Positions 42,256 to 50,570 of a stretch of DNA of 64,000 nucleotides are shown here, one piece after another; the stretch's first letter is position 1, and each line of letters begins with the position of its first letter. The stretch spans positions 402,357-466,356 of the forward strand of contig JUHI01000004.1 of the NCBI GenBank assembly GCA_000799755.1, written 5' to 3'. The DNA is from Martinezella tropici (GTDB taxonomy: Bacteria > Pseudomonadota > Alphaproteobacteria > Rhizobiales > Rhizobiaceae). The notes under the pieces were generated by a model. It did not search any database, was not told the DNA's origin, and saw only the letters and a program-made list of their open reading frames with translations. Made by a program: the position numbers and the translations under genes.

Positions 42256-43035
42256 ATGCATGCGCAGTCCACGATAAACAAGCTGCCCCTGGTGCGCAGG
42301 CTCGAGGCCGTTGGCTTTCGGGCATGGCCTGCGTCGTCCGTGCAGTATGATGGCAGCTGGCAGATCCGGCTGACGGCGGGCCATCCGTCGAAGCGGCTGA
42401 ATTCCGTCGTGCCACTTGATCCTTCCGATCATCGCGATCTCGAGATACGGCTGACGAAGGCGCAGCGTAAGTTCGAGGCCTATGGCAGGCCGATGGTGGT
42501 GCGCGAGACGCCGCTCGCCTCGCCGAAGCTTATCGATCTGCTGCGAGAGCGCGGCTGGAGGTGCTTCGACGAAACCATCGTCATGACTGCCGATCTCGTC
42601 GATCTCGAATTGCCCGATATGCTGGATCATCTGCCGAGCCACGATGTCGGCCGGTTTGTCGACGCCAGCCTCGTCGTCGACGAGGCTGATCCGGCGCTGA
42701 AGCCGGCGCTGGCCGAGGTGGTGAGCGGCATCAAGCCGCCATCGGGTCTCTTCGTCATCGAGGACATGGAAGCCGGTCCCCTGGCAACGACGCTTTGCGT
42801 GCAGGACAACGATCTTGCCGGCATCATGTCGGTCGCCGTCTCGCCGCAGCATCGGCGCAAGGGCTTGGGTGCTGAAATCCTGACTTCCGCCTTGCGCTGG
42901 GCCCGGATGCGTAGCGCCAAGACCGCCTGGCTTCAGGTGAGTGCCGACAACGCGCCGGCTCTGACGCTCTATGCTCGTTTCGGTTTCCGCGAGGCCTATC
43001 GTTATTGTTATTGGCAACCATCGGGGGCTGCATGA
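42256..43035 (+). CDS. GNAT-family N-acetyltransferase
   Basis: 259 residues from MHAQSTINKLPLVRRLE; ATG 42226, overlapping argJ, is a possible longer start. The acetyl-CoA motif is in VSPQHRRKGLGAEILTSAL (Arg-Arg-Lys-Gly-Leu-Gly), with the C-terminal ALTLYARFGFREAYRYCYW. The first 130 residues are an extra domain of the kind seen in GNAT proteins with two related folds. The substrate is unknown. The stop overlaps the mutT start. Confidence 0.88.
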   Translation: MHAQSTINKLPLVRRLEAVGFRAWPASSVQYDGSWQIRLTAGHPSKRLNSVVPLDPSDHRDLEIRLTKAQRKFEAYGRPMVVRETPLASPKLIDLLRERGWRCFDETIVMTADLVDLELPDMLDHLPSHDVGRFVDASLVVDEADPALKPALAEVVSGIKPPSGLFVIEDMEAGPLATTLCVQDNDLAGIMSVAVSPQHRRKGLGAEILTSALRWARMRSAKTAWLQVSADNAPALTLYARFGFREAYRYCYWQPSGAA

Positions 43036-43445
43036 GCGACACTGGCCGCAAGATCGTACTCGTCGCCGCCTGTGCCCTGATCGATACGGATGGTCGTATT
43101 CTGCTGGCGCAGCGTCCCGAGGGGAAATCGCTCGCCGGTCTCTGGGAATTTCCCGGCGGCAAGGTGGAGGCCGGCGAGACGCCGGAGGAGACGCTGGTGC
43201 GCGAACTTCAGGAAGAACTCGGCATTCAGACGAAAATTGCCTGTCTGGCGCCGCTAACTTTCGCCAGCCACACCTACGAAACCTTCCATCTGCTGATGCC
43301 GCTCTATATCTGCCGGCGTTATGAAGGAATCCCGCATGGCCGGGAAGGGCAGGCGATCAAATGGGTGCGGCCGCAGGTCCTGCGCGACTATCCGATGCCG
43401 CCGGCCGATGAGCCGCTGATCCCGTTCCTGCAGGATTTGCTTTAA
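43032..43445 (+). CDS. mutT: 8-oxo-dGTP diphosphatase (MutT, Nudix)
   Basis: 137 residues. The Nudix box is complete: GGKVEAGETPEETLVRELQEEL, with the REVQEE-type glutamates that bind magnesium. The N-terminal IVLVAACALIDTDGRILLAQRP is typical of MutT, which removes oxidized dGTP from the nucleotide pool. ATG 43032 overlaps the stop of the GNAT gene by four bases. Confidence 0.93.
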   Translation: MSDTGRKIVLVAACALIDTDGRILLAQRPEGKSLAGLWEFPGGKVEAGETPEETLVRELQEELGIQTKIACLAPLTFASHTYETFHLLMPLYICRRYEGIPHGREGQAIKWVRPQVLRDYPMPPADEPLIPFLQDLL

Positions 43446-43447
43446 GG

Positions 43448-43774
43448 TCAGACATCCTTAAAGCGGAATTTCGACTTCTCAAGTTGATCGAGGCTGTTTG
43501 CTGTCGGATCTCTGCCGTTTGGGTCCGCTTTCGATGCTCTCCGCAGCAACTCCGTCAGCATTTCCGATTGTCTGGCTGAATTCCGGCGAATTGCTTCCAG
43601 ATGCTCGAGCATCAATCCAAAGGCAAAAATTCCGGCGCCGCAAAATGCGTATGAGAGGGCTATGATCAGCCCTGGGACAAAGCCGCCAATGCCTCCAGCA
43701 ACAAGCACCGAGATGCCTGCCAGGATCGCGAGGGCTATTACGACGCCGCCGACGGCTTTAAACAGTCCCGCCAC
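43448..43774 (-). CDS. Small two-helix membrane protein, unknown
   Basis: 108 residues. Two membrane segments (about 8-30 and 35-55) are followed by a charged cytosolic helical tail (LEHLEAIRRNSARQSEMLTELLRRA) that may form a coiled coil. I do not recognise a family. It is convergent with mutT, with two bases between the stops. Confidence 0.65.
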   Translation of the reverse strand: MAGLFKAVGGVVIALAILAGISVLVAGGIGGFVPGLIIALSYAFCGAGIFAFGLMLEHLEAIRRNSARQSEMLTELLRRASKADPNGRDPTANSLDQLEKSKFRFKDV

Positions 43775-44160
43775 GTATTAGCTTTCGCAACTTTAAATGG
43801 TAATATTTACCTTATGCGTCGCATTGCTACGAGCAATCGCCAATATCAATCTATTGGTGCTTTTTTATTTGCATATACCGGTGCGTGCTATTGCTGAAGA
43901 TATTTGTCGTCCGCCGATGCGCAGGATCTCTTTTAGATCTGTCGAGTGTACGCTCAGCGCGTAACAGGGCGGTGCATGGCAAATATGGTTAACGAAAATT
44001 AGCCATTTGATATCAAGTCTGTAGCTCGAATCGACTACTGTCCCAGAATTTTACGTCTCATTAATTTGCATGTGGATATTAAGGGATCGTTTATGACCTT
44101 CTGGCATTCAATGCACTCAATCAAGCGGGTTGTTGGGTGCGTTAAAGAAGGCTTGACATA
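43775..44160. other. AT-rich gap
   Basis: 386 bases, clearly richer in A+T than their surroundings, with short dyads such as GGTAA-TAT-TTACC near 43799. No gene is seen. It probably holds the promoters of the leftward small membrane protein and of the rightward 44161 gene. Confidence 0.5.
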
Positions 44161-44478
44161 ATGGACGACGATTTCTGGAAAGCTGTTCAAGAGAAAGAGC
44201 AGTCCTATTCCACGTCGCGCAGGACGGGCGCGTTGAATATCGCCTTGCTGTTCGGTACGGCGGCGGTTGCGCTTTCGCTTATTCTCACGCCAATGCTCTC
44301 CGACAAGTCGAAGTCGCGCGTGCTTGCAAGCGCACCGGACATCGACAATATTACCACCGGTTCGATCCCGCAAACCGAAAACGGCAAGCGTTATACGATC
44401 CGCCGCAGCGTGTTGCAGCAAGAGCCGGGCTCGGTCTGCATCGTTCAGGGATATGGCACCGACAGCGGCTGCCAATAG
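44161..44478 (+). CDS. Small single-helix membrane protein, unknown
   Basis: 105 residues. The cytosolic N-terminus (MDDDFWKAVQEKEQSYSTSRR) is followed by one membrane helix (about 24-43) and a periplasmic part with ITTGSIPQ and a C-terminal pair of cysteines (SVCIVQGYGTDSGCQ). The pattern of a TTGSI stretch after a helix is common in rhizobial small envelope proteins. No family is recognised. It precedes the pilin gene in the same direction by 76 bp. Confidence 0.7.
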   Translation: MDDDFWKAVQEKEQSYSTSRRTGALNIALLFGTAAVALSLILTPMLSDKSKSRVLASAPDIDNITTGSIPQTENGKRYTIRRSVLQQEPGSVCIVQGYGTDSGCQ

Positions 44479-44554
44479 TGCATGAGCATAGTCTGCCGGA
44501 TGCCATGACGAGCATCGGAAACATCAGTTGTCCAATGCTGGGAGCTTTGAGCTT

Positions 44555-44737
44555 ATGCGGTCCGTAAGACGTATCTTCACTGACAAGACCGGTGCCACGG
44601 TCATCGAATATGGCCTGATCGCCGCGCTGATGTCGGCGGCGATCATTAGCGGCATCGGCGCCTTCGGCGGCAGCCTTTCAAGCACGTTCAACATTCTGTC
44701 CAATACGGTTCAGAATTCGGCCGCATCCCAGAACTGA
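44555..44737 (+). CDS. Flp-family type IVb pilin
   Basis: 60 residues. The Flp/Fap signature is complete: a short basic leader (MRSVRRIFTDKTG), then ATVIEYGLIAALMSAAIISG with the conserved Glu and Tyr of the pilin N-terminal helix. The protein is processed by a CpaA-type peptidase and assembled by a Tad machine, whose genes are not in this window, so it may be an orphan pilin. An in-frame TTG at 44528 is less likely than ATG 44555. Confidence 0.9.
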   Translation: MRSVRRIFTDKTGATVIEYGLIAALMSAAIISGIGAFGGSLSSTFNILSNTVQNSAASQN

Positions 44738-44773
44738 CGCGGCCGGCGATCAGGCTCGGCTTGATCCGTTCGT

Positions 44774-45658
44774 CTATTGCTTCAGCTTATGCTCTTCGAC
44801 CTTGAGCGCATCGGCCAATCGCGCCTTGGCCGAACCCGGCTGCAATGGCTTTTGCTGGCTTTCGTGCGGCGTCCAGCCGGATACGTAGATGATCGAGAAT
44901 GTCGCCCTGATACGCCCATCGGGATCGGCATAACGTTCGGCATAAAGTTCGGCCGCGCGCAGGAAGAAGGCGCGTGTCAGCGGCTTGCGGCTGCGGTCGA
45001 CGAGCGGGTTGGTCATGCCCATGGCGCGCAGGTCACGCATCAGGGCAAACAGGTTGTCGTAGCGTACCGTATAGGTCTCGGCGTCGATGACGGGCAGGGT
45101 AAAGCCGGCGCGCTGAAGGAGGCCGCCGACGTCGCGGACATCGGCAAAAGGGATAACGCGGGGGCTGGCGCCGCCGGTCAGCTCGATTTCGGTTGCAAGC
45201 AGCACGTCGCGCAGTTCCTGCAGGGTGCCGGAGCCGGGTATCGCCGCCAGGAAAAGGCCGTCGGCTTTCAGCGCGCGGCGGACCTGAATGAAGACGCCGG
45301 GCGTGTCGTTGGTGACATGCAGGCTGAGCGGCGAAAGCACGAGATTGACCGATTCCGGTTCCAGCGGCAGTTCTTCCAGAGGCGCTTCGATAAGAATTTC
45401 CCCGGCGGCGGCAAAGCCGCGTTCGTTTTCGATCCTCTTCAGATGGCCGATCTTGCCAGTCGCCAATGCAAGGCGGGCGGCGACGCCTGTGGCGCCGTGC
45501 AGTTCAATGGCCTCGTCGAAATGGCGCTCGGTGACGCCAAGCCGTTCCGCCAGCTCACCGGCGGCAATATCGAGCAGGAAGGCCGCTTTATGATCGCCTT
45601 GCCTCAACGCCCGGCGCTTGCGGGCCGCGAGCAACGATTGATCGAACACGATTTCCAT
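44774..45658 (-). CDS. Class I methyltransferase (BioC/NDUFAF5-like)
   Basis: 294 residues from MEIVFDQSLLAARKRRAL; ATG 45724 and ATG 45679 are upstream alternatives. The SAM fold shows FLLDIAAGELAERLG, an acidic loop in LSPLSLHVTNDTPGVFIQVRRAL, and GLFLAAIPGSGTLQELRD. This is the pattern of alphaproteobacterial relatives of the mitochondrial complex I factor NDUFAF5. Its role here is not certain. It is divergent from comF with a mosaic repeat in between. Confidence 0.8.
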   Translation of the reverse strand: MEIVFDQSLLAARKRRALRQGDHKAAFLLDIAAGELAERLGVTERHFDEAIELHGATGVAARLALATGKIGHLKRIENERGFAAAGEILIEAPLEELPLEPESVNLVLSPLSLHVTNDTPGVFIQVRRALKADGLFLAAIPGSGTLQELRDVLLATEIELTGGASPRVIPFADVRDVGGLLQRAGFTLPVIDAETYTVRYDNLFALMRDLRAMGMTNPLVDRSRKPLTRAFFLRAAELYAERYADPDGRIRATFSIIYVSGWTPHESQQKPLQPGSAKARLADALKVEEHKLKQ

Positions 45659-45720
45659 GGTGGTTTCCTGCGATATCATCAATTCGGCGGGGCGTTCCGG
45701 GCACTCGGGTTTTACTTCGC

Positions 45721-45764
45721 GCAATTCCGGACGGAAAACCGCTATACACTTTTCCTGGAATTGC
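45721..45764. repeat. RIME-like element 3
   Basis: GCAATTCCGGACGGAAAACC ... CACTTTTCCTGGAATTGC forms an imperfect dyad in the gap between the methyltransferase and comF. It is the cleanest copy of the mosaic core also seen at 33225 and about 40955. Confidence 0.65.
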
Positions 45765-45777
45765 TAGTCTCAATCAT

Positions 45778-46554
45778 ATGGGGATGATGGCGCGCGAAAT
45801 CACGTTGTCCATGCTGGGCGCCGGGCTGAAGAGGCCCTGGGTGGCGCTTGCCGATCTCGTCTACCCGCCAGCCTGCCCGGGCTGCGGCGTATCGGTCGGG
45901 GCCCATCGAGGTCTTTGTCCGGCGTGCTGGTCTGGCGTTCGCTTTATCGAGCGTCCCTATTGCGAGGTTATGGGCAGCCCGTTCTCGCATGATCTGGGAG
46001 GCGGCATTCTGAGCGCCGAAGCGATCACCGATCCGCCTGTCTTCGACCGCTTGCGCTCGGCCGTCGTGCATGACGGTATCGTGCGCGATCTCGTTCTCAG
46101 CCTGAAATATCGCGATCGCACCGATCTGGCGCCGATGATGGCCGGCTGGATGCTGCGTGCCAGCGACGACACGGTCGCGGCTTGCGATGCGATCATTCCG
46201 GTGCCGCTGCATCGGGCGCGGCTGTTTGCCCGCAAATACAATCAGGCTGCCGAGCTTGCGCGCCACATTGCCCGTCTTTCGGGCAAGCCGCTGCTCGCCA
46301 CGACGCTCCTGCGCGTCAAGCGCACGAGCCAGCAGGTCGGTCTGGGGGCCAAGGCGCGGCAGGACAATGTGCGTGGCGCCTTCGCCGTTTCCGAGCATCG
46401 AGCTGCCGAGGTTTTCGGCCGCCGTGTCGTTCTGGTCGACGACGTCTATACCACGGGCGCGACGGTCGCCGCAGCGACGCGCGCCCTGAAGAAAGCTGGA
46501 GCCGCCGATGTCACTGTTTTGACCTTTGCAAGGGTCGTCGGCCATCTTATATGA
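45778..46554 (+). CDS. comF: ComF family phosphoribosyltransferase-like protein
   Basis: 258 residues. The N-terminal zinc-finger-like part is PPACPGCGVSVGAHRGLCPACW, with four cysteines. The C-terminal phosphoribosyltransferase domain has the PRPP loop VVLVDDVYTTGATV, preceded by RKYNQAAELARHIA. ComF is linked to DNA uptake and repair in some bacteria; in alphaproteobacteria its role is unclear. grxC follows by 30 bp in the same direction. Confidence 0.92.
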   Translation: MGMMAREITLSMLGAGLKRPWVALADLVYPPACPGCGVSVGAHRGLCPACWSGVRFIERPYCEVMGSPFSHDLGGGILSAEAITDPPVFDRLRSAVVHDGIVRDLVLSLKYRDRTDLAPMMAGWMLRASDDTVAACDAIIPVPLHRARLFARKYNQAAELARHIARLSGKPLLATTLLRVKRTSQQVGLGAKARQDNVRGAFAVSEHRAAEVFGRRVVLVDDVYTTGATVAAATRALKKAGAADVTVLTFARVVGHLI

Positions 46555-46584
46555 CAGTCAATCTAGGTTTTTCCGGAGTGGATC

Positions 46585-46842
46585 ATGGCATCCGTGGTTA
46601 TCTATACGCGTGAATTCTGCGGCTATTGCGCCCGGGCGAAATCCCTGCTCGAATCCAAGGGCGTCGAGTATGTCGAGCACAATGCGACCTATTCGCCCGA
46701 AATGCGCCAGGAGATGATCGCCAAGGCAAACGGCGCCTCGACCTTCCCGCAGATCTTCATCAATGGTCAGCATGTCGGCGGCTGCGATGATATCCATGCG
46801 CTCGATCGGGCCGGCAAGCTCGACCCAATGCTGGCCGCCTGA
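46585..46842 (+). CDS. grxC: Glutaredoxin 3
   Basis: 85 residues with dithiol active site CGYC (REFCGYCARAK) and glutathione-binding TFPQIFINGQHVGGCDD. It reduces disulfides and mixed disulfides in the cytosol using glutathione. It lies in a comF-grxC-Nit-DUF1178-DUF3291 series. Confidence 0.95.
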   Translation: MASVVIYTREFCGYCARAKSLLESKGVEYVEHNATYSPEMRQEMIAKANGASTFPQIFINGQHVGGCDDIHALDRAGKLDPMLAA

Positions 46843-46867
46843 CCTGTTCTTGACGAGGGAGAAACCG

Positions 46868-47725
46868 ATGAGCTTCAAGGCTGCCGCCATCCAGATGTGT
46901 TCCGGCGTCGATCCGGTGAAGAACGCGGCTGACATGGCGCGCCTGGTGCGCGATGCCGCCTCCAGGGGTGCGATCTATGTGCAGACGCCGGAGATGACCG
47001 GCGCGGTGCAGAAGGATCGGCCAGCCATGCGCGCCGTGCTGCGCGACGAGCCGAACGACATCATCGTCAAGACGGCGTCCGAGCTTGCGAAGGAGCTCGG
47101 CATCCATCTGCATATCGGCTCGACCGCCATTGCGCTCGATGACAACAAGATCGCCAATCGCGGCTTTCTCTTTGGTCCCGATGGCAAGCTCATCAACCGC
47201 TACGACAAGATCCACATGTTCGACGTCGATCTCGACAATGGCGAGAGCTGGCGCGAGAGCGCCGTTTACCGACCCGGATCGGAAGCGCGCATCGCCTCGC
47301 TGCCCTTTGCCGAACTCGGCTTTTCGATCTGCTACGACGTGCGCTTTCCGCAGCTCTTCCGCGCCCAGGCTGTCGCCGGTGCCGAGGTGATGACGGTGCC
47401 GGCCGCCTTCACCAAGCAGACGGGCGAGGCGCATTGGGAAATCCTGCTGCGCGCACGCGCCATCGAAAACGGCATGTTCGTCATCGCTGCCGCACAGGCC
47501 GGCAAGCACGAGGATGGCCGCGAAACCTTCGGTCACTCGATGATTATCGATCCCTGGGGCAAGGTGCTGGCGTCGGCCGGCGGCACGGGCGAAGCTGTCA
47601 TCATCGCCGAAATCGATGTCGCCGCGGTCAAATCCGCCCATGACAAGATACCGAACCTGAAGAATGCGCGTGAATTCTCGCTGGAGAAGATTGCGACGCC
47701 GGCGGCTGGAGGCGTCGCTGCTTGA
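46868..47725 (+). CDS. Carbon-nitrogen hydrolase (Nit family, deaminated glutathione amidase-like)
   Basis: 285 residues. The nitrilase-fold catalytic triad is visible: Glu in YVQTPEMTGAV, Lys in NRYDKIHMFDVD, and Cys in GFSICYDVRFP. These motifs match Nit1/NitA-type enzymes, which repair deaminated glutathione. The position just after grxC supports a role in glutathione metabolism. ATG 46868 follows GAGGGAG. The stop overlaps the next start. Confidence 0.92.
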   Translation: MSFKAAAIQMCSGVDPVKNAADMARLVRDAASRGAIYVQTPEMTGAVQKDRPAMRAVLRDEPNDIIVKTASELAKELGIHLHIGSTAIALDDNKIANRGFLFGPDGKLINRYDKIHMFDVDLDNGESWRESAVYRPGSEARIASLPFAELGFSICYDVRFPQLFRAQAVAGAEVMTVPAAFTKQTGEAHWEILLRARAIENGMFVIAAAQAGKHEDGRETFGHSMIIDPWGKVLASAGGTGEAVIIAEIDVAAVKSAHDKIPNLKNAREFSLEKIATPAAGGVAA

Positions 47726-48150
47726 TCCGTTATTCGCTTAGCTGTGACAATGCCCATGAGTTCGAGGGCTGGTTTTCCGAAAGTGCCGATTTCGACCGAC
47801 AGGTCGCGAGCGGCTTCCTGACGTGCCCGGTCTGCAATTCGTCTGCGATTTCCAAGCTGCTGATGGCGCCTTCGGTTTCCACGGCGCGCAAGAAGGATGC
47901 GATGCAGACAGTCGCCATGGATGCGGCCCGCAAGGAAGCCATGGCCAAGCTCAAGGAAGCGGTCGACGCCATCAAGGCCAGTGCCGAGGACGTCGGCGCA
48001 AAATTTCCCGAAGAGGCCCGCAAGATCCATTACGGCGAGGCGGATGCGCGCGGGATCATCGGCAAGGCGACGCCCGACGAAGCACAGGCTCTGGTCGAGG
48101 AAGGCATCGAGATCGCCGCCATCCCCGTACTGCCCGACGATATCAACTGA
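47722..48150 (+). CDS. DUF1178 family protein
   Basis: 142 residues, apparently starting at TTG 47722 (overlapping the previous stop). The N-terminus is a zinc-ribbon-like part: SLSCDNAHEFEGWF with a later LTCPVCNSS. The rest is helical and charged. DUF1178 proteins are found throughout alpha- and betaproteobacteria next to Nit/grx genes; their function is not known. Confidence 0.88.
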   Translation: MIRYSLSCDNAHEFEGWFSESADFDRQVASGFLTCPVCNSSAISKLLMAPSVSTARKKDAMQTVAMDAARKEAMAKLKEAVDAIKASAEDVGAKFPEEARKIHYGEADARGIIGKATPDEAQALVEEGIEIAAIPVLPDDIN

Positions 48151-48737
48151 TGCCGGCGGACGCCCGCAAGCATCTCGCCATGTACAATTTCGGGCTGCAT
48201 GTTGCAGCCTATGAAAGCCCTGAAGTGGAGGGCTTTCGGCTGCGCGAAGCGGCGAATTTCGAGGCGGCTGCTCGCGCGCATGGCTTTGTCGGCCGATCCG
48301 GCTACGCCGGCGAACCGGACACTGCCTGCTGGGGCGAACAGGTCTTTCCGCGTTTCATCGAGGGTAGTGGCTTTCAGACGGCGCCGTCATCGCTCTCCCT
48401 CTGGGCCGATATCGAATCGCTGATGGCATTCACCTATAGCGGTGTGCATGCCGACGCCCTGAAATATGGGCGATACTGGAATGTCAGGCAGAGCTGGCCG
48501 CCGCTGGTTTTGTGGTGGGTGGAGGCTGGAGCTGTTCCGATATGGAGGGACGGTGTCGAGCGCCTCGAACACCTTAATGACTATGGAGCTAGCCCGAGAG
48601 CATTTTCTTTCAAGCAGCCCTATGGACCCGATGGCCAGCCACTTGAGATCGACCGCCCTCGTATCAAGGACATCGTTGCACTCAACGCCGCCACGCAAGG
48701 CGAGTTGCTGGCGCATGTCATGACGCTGAAGGTTTGA
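48150..48737 (+). CDS. DUF3291 family protein
   Basis: 195 residues from ATG 48150, which shares a base with the previous stop (TGATG). The sequence LSLWADIESLMAFTYSGVHADALK and LWWVEAGAVPIWRDGVERLEHL matches DUF3291, a ferredoxin-like fold related to antibiotic/haem monooxygenases. The function is unknown. It is the last gene of the comF-grxC series and is convergent with ubiG. Confidence 0.85.
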   Translation: MPADARKHLAMYNFGLHVAAYESPEVEGFRLREAANFEAAARAHGFVGRSGYAGEPDTACWGEQVFPRFIEGSGFQTAPSSLSLWADIESLMAFTYSGVHADALKYGRYWNVRQSWPPLVLWWVEAGAVPIWRDGVERLEHLNDYGASPRAFSFKQPYGPDGQPLEIDRPRIKDIVALNAATQGELLAHVMTLKV

Positions 48738-48758
48738 AGCCGATTCGCCTCGCGGCGA

Positions 48759-49511
48759 TCAGCTCAAATTCGCTCGCTTCGCCAAGAGCATGTAGTTGAC
48801 GTCCATATCCTTCGAGAGGTTCCAACGGTCCTGCAACGGCGAATAGAAGACGCCGGTGCGGGCGATGATGTCGAGGCCGCTTCCCGCAAGCGGCTTTTCG
48901 ATTTCCTCTGGACGCACCAGCTTTTCATATTGATGGGTGCCGCGCGGCAGCCAGCGGAGCACGTTCTCGGCGGCGAAGATCGCAAGTGCCGCCGCCTTCA
49001 TGGTGCGGTTGATGGTCGCAACGAACATCAGGCCGCCGGGGCGAACCATTTTCGCGCAGGTCGACAGGAAGAATTCCACGTCGGCGACATGCTCGACGAC
49101 TTCCATGTTCAGCACGATATCGAAGGTTTCGCCCGCTTCGGCCAGCTGTTCGGCCGTAACCGCGCGATAGTCGACCGGAACGCCGGAAGCGCTCGCATGT
49201 GTCGAGGCGATGCCGATGTTCTTTTCGGAAGGATCGGCGCCGACGACGCTGGCGCCCATGCGCGCCACCGGCTCGGATAGCAGGCCGCCGCCGCAGCCGA
49301 TATCGAGCACACGCAGTCCCTCAAGCGGTCGGCTGCTCCTCGGATCGCGATCGAAATTTTCGCAGGCGCGGTCGCGAATATAGGCAAGGCGAACCGGATT
49401 GAATTTGTGCAACGGCTTGAACTTGCCGGTCGGGCTCCACCACTCGGCCGCCATGGCGGAGAAACGGTCCACTTCGCTCTGGTCGATCGTGCTCTTTGCC
49501 GTTTCGCTCAT
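48759..49511 (-). CDS. ubiG: UbiG, ubiquinone O-methyltransferase
   Basis: 250 residues. The SAM motif [20 protein letters not shown] and [11 protein letters not shown] is followed by the UbiG-specific stretch [14 protein letters not shown] and the region [12 protein letters not shown]. It methylates two ring hydroxyls in ubiquinone synthesis. The N-terminal [20 protein letters not shown] is diagnostic. The single gene is divergent from the 49772 gene and, beyond it, lysC. Confidence 0.96.
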   Translation of the reverse strand: MSETAKSTIDQSEVDRFSAMAAEWWSPTGKFKPLHKFNPVRLAYIRDRACENFDRDPRSSRPLEGLRVLDIGCGGGLLSEPVARMGASVVGADPSEKNIGIASTHASASGVPVDYRAVTAEQLAEAGETFDIVLNMEVVEHVADVEFFLSTCAKMVRPGGLMFVATINRTMKAAALAIFAAENVLRWLPRGTHQYEKLVRPEEIEKPLAGSGLDIIARTGVFYSPLQDRWNLSKDMDVNYMLLAKRANLS

Positions 49512-49771
49512 GGTTCACTCCGTGATCTCGGCCGTGCCCTGGTTCGGGTGGGCGCGGGCAACAATATGTCTCCGTGTGAAGTCGGACGATCGATGCGCGA
49601 TGTCAAGGGCCGTGACCTCCGATCAGCTGAGGGGCATCTCGATTGCGACGTTCGAACCGCGGCAGGGAGGTTGACATGGAGGTATCTTATGACCGATCTA
49701 TCGCCGGGCTGTGAAATGGACTTTCAGAACCGGGATCGATTGCAATCGACCGGCTTATAGAGGGGCTCCCC

Positions 49772-50398
49772 ATGCGACTACTCCGTCTCGCGACGGCTAT
49801 CGCCATCGGCTGGCTTGCGGCCAGCCATGCCAATGCTGGGGACGGCAAGGGGTTTCGCCTGACAATCGATGGGGTTCAGGTCGGCATCAATCCTGGCGAT
49901 ACGCTGGAAGTCACCACGAAGGACGGCCGTAAGGTTCAGGTGGAGCTGCAGCGCAGCGATACGGTGACGTTTACCGGGGCCAAGTTTTCCTTCGATCATG
50001 ACGGCAAGTTCACGGTCGCAAAGACGGATCTCGGCGACGGCGTGCAGCAATATGCTTTGATGACGCCGATGGGCACCGGCATCATCATACAGGTCTACAA
50101 GGGCCTCAATCCCTCCAGCAATACCGATGTCATGCTGCAGCAGATGGTGCAGGAGAGCATCACCGGCGGCGCGAAGATCAGCAAACACGCAACCGAGCGC
50201 ACATTGCCGAGCGGCAGCGTGCTGAAGGGCGTGAAGGCCGAGACGATTACCGACGACGACGTCATGGAATACGAGATCGTTGCGACCGGGCGGCCGGAAG
50301 GCGGCGTGCTCATCGCGACCTTCCTCAACAAGGAAAACATCCCCAAGGAAGGCGTGATTCTCGACAAGCTCTGGTCGACCTTAAAAGTGGACTTTTAA
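49772..50398 (+). CDS. Exported protein of unknown function
   Basis: 208 residues with a signal peptide (1-22, ending SHANA). The mature part is beta-rich and begins FRLTIDGVQVGINPGDTLEV. I recognise no family; there is no lipobox, no cysteine pair and no membrane segment. It stands alone 260 bp from ubiG and 172 bp before lysC. Confidence 0.7.
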   Translation: MRLLRLATAIAIGWLAASHANAGDGKGFRLTIDGVQVGINPGDTLEVTTKDGRKVQVELQRSDTVTFTGAKFSFDHDGKFTVAKTDLGDGVQQYALMTPMGTGIIIQVYKGLNPSSNTDVMLQQMVQESITGGAKISKHATERTLPSGSVLKGVKAETITDDDVMEYEIVATGRPEGGVLIATFLNKENIPKEGVILDKLWSTLKVDF

Positions 50399-50570
50399 AG
50401 TAAACTTTTGACCGTATCCGGCGCTCGATGCTATTGCACCCGCCCGACAAAGTCGCTAAGAGACGGCCCCATTGAGATCACGCTTTTCCGGCTACCGAAC
50501 CGGGAGGGCGATTTTGCATGTCGGGCTTTCCGCATTTCGGCCGCCCGGCGCAGGGTACTGGTAGAGGCAA

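Noticed and set aside
43989..44003. Possible CtrA site (TTAA-N7-TAGC) near the pilin genes
   Set aside because: The second half-site does not match TTAA, and the region is AT-rich enough for chance hits.
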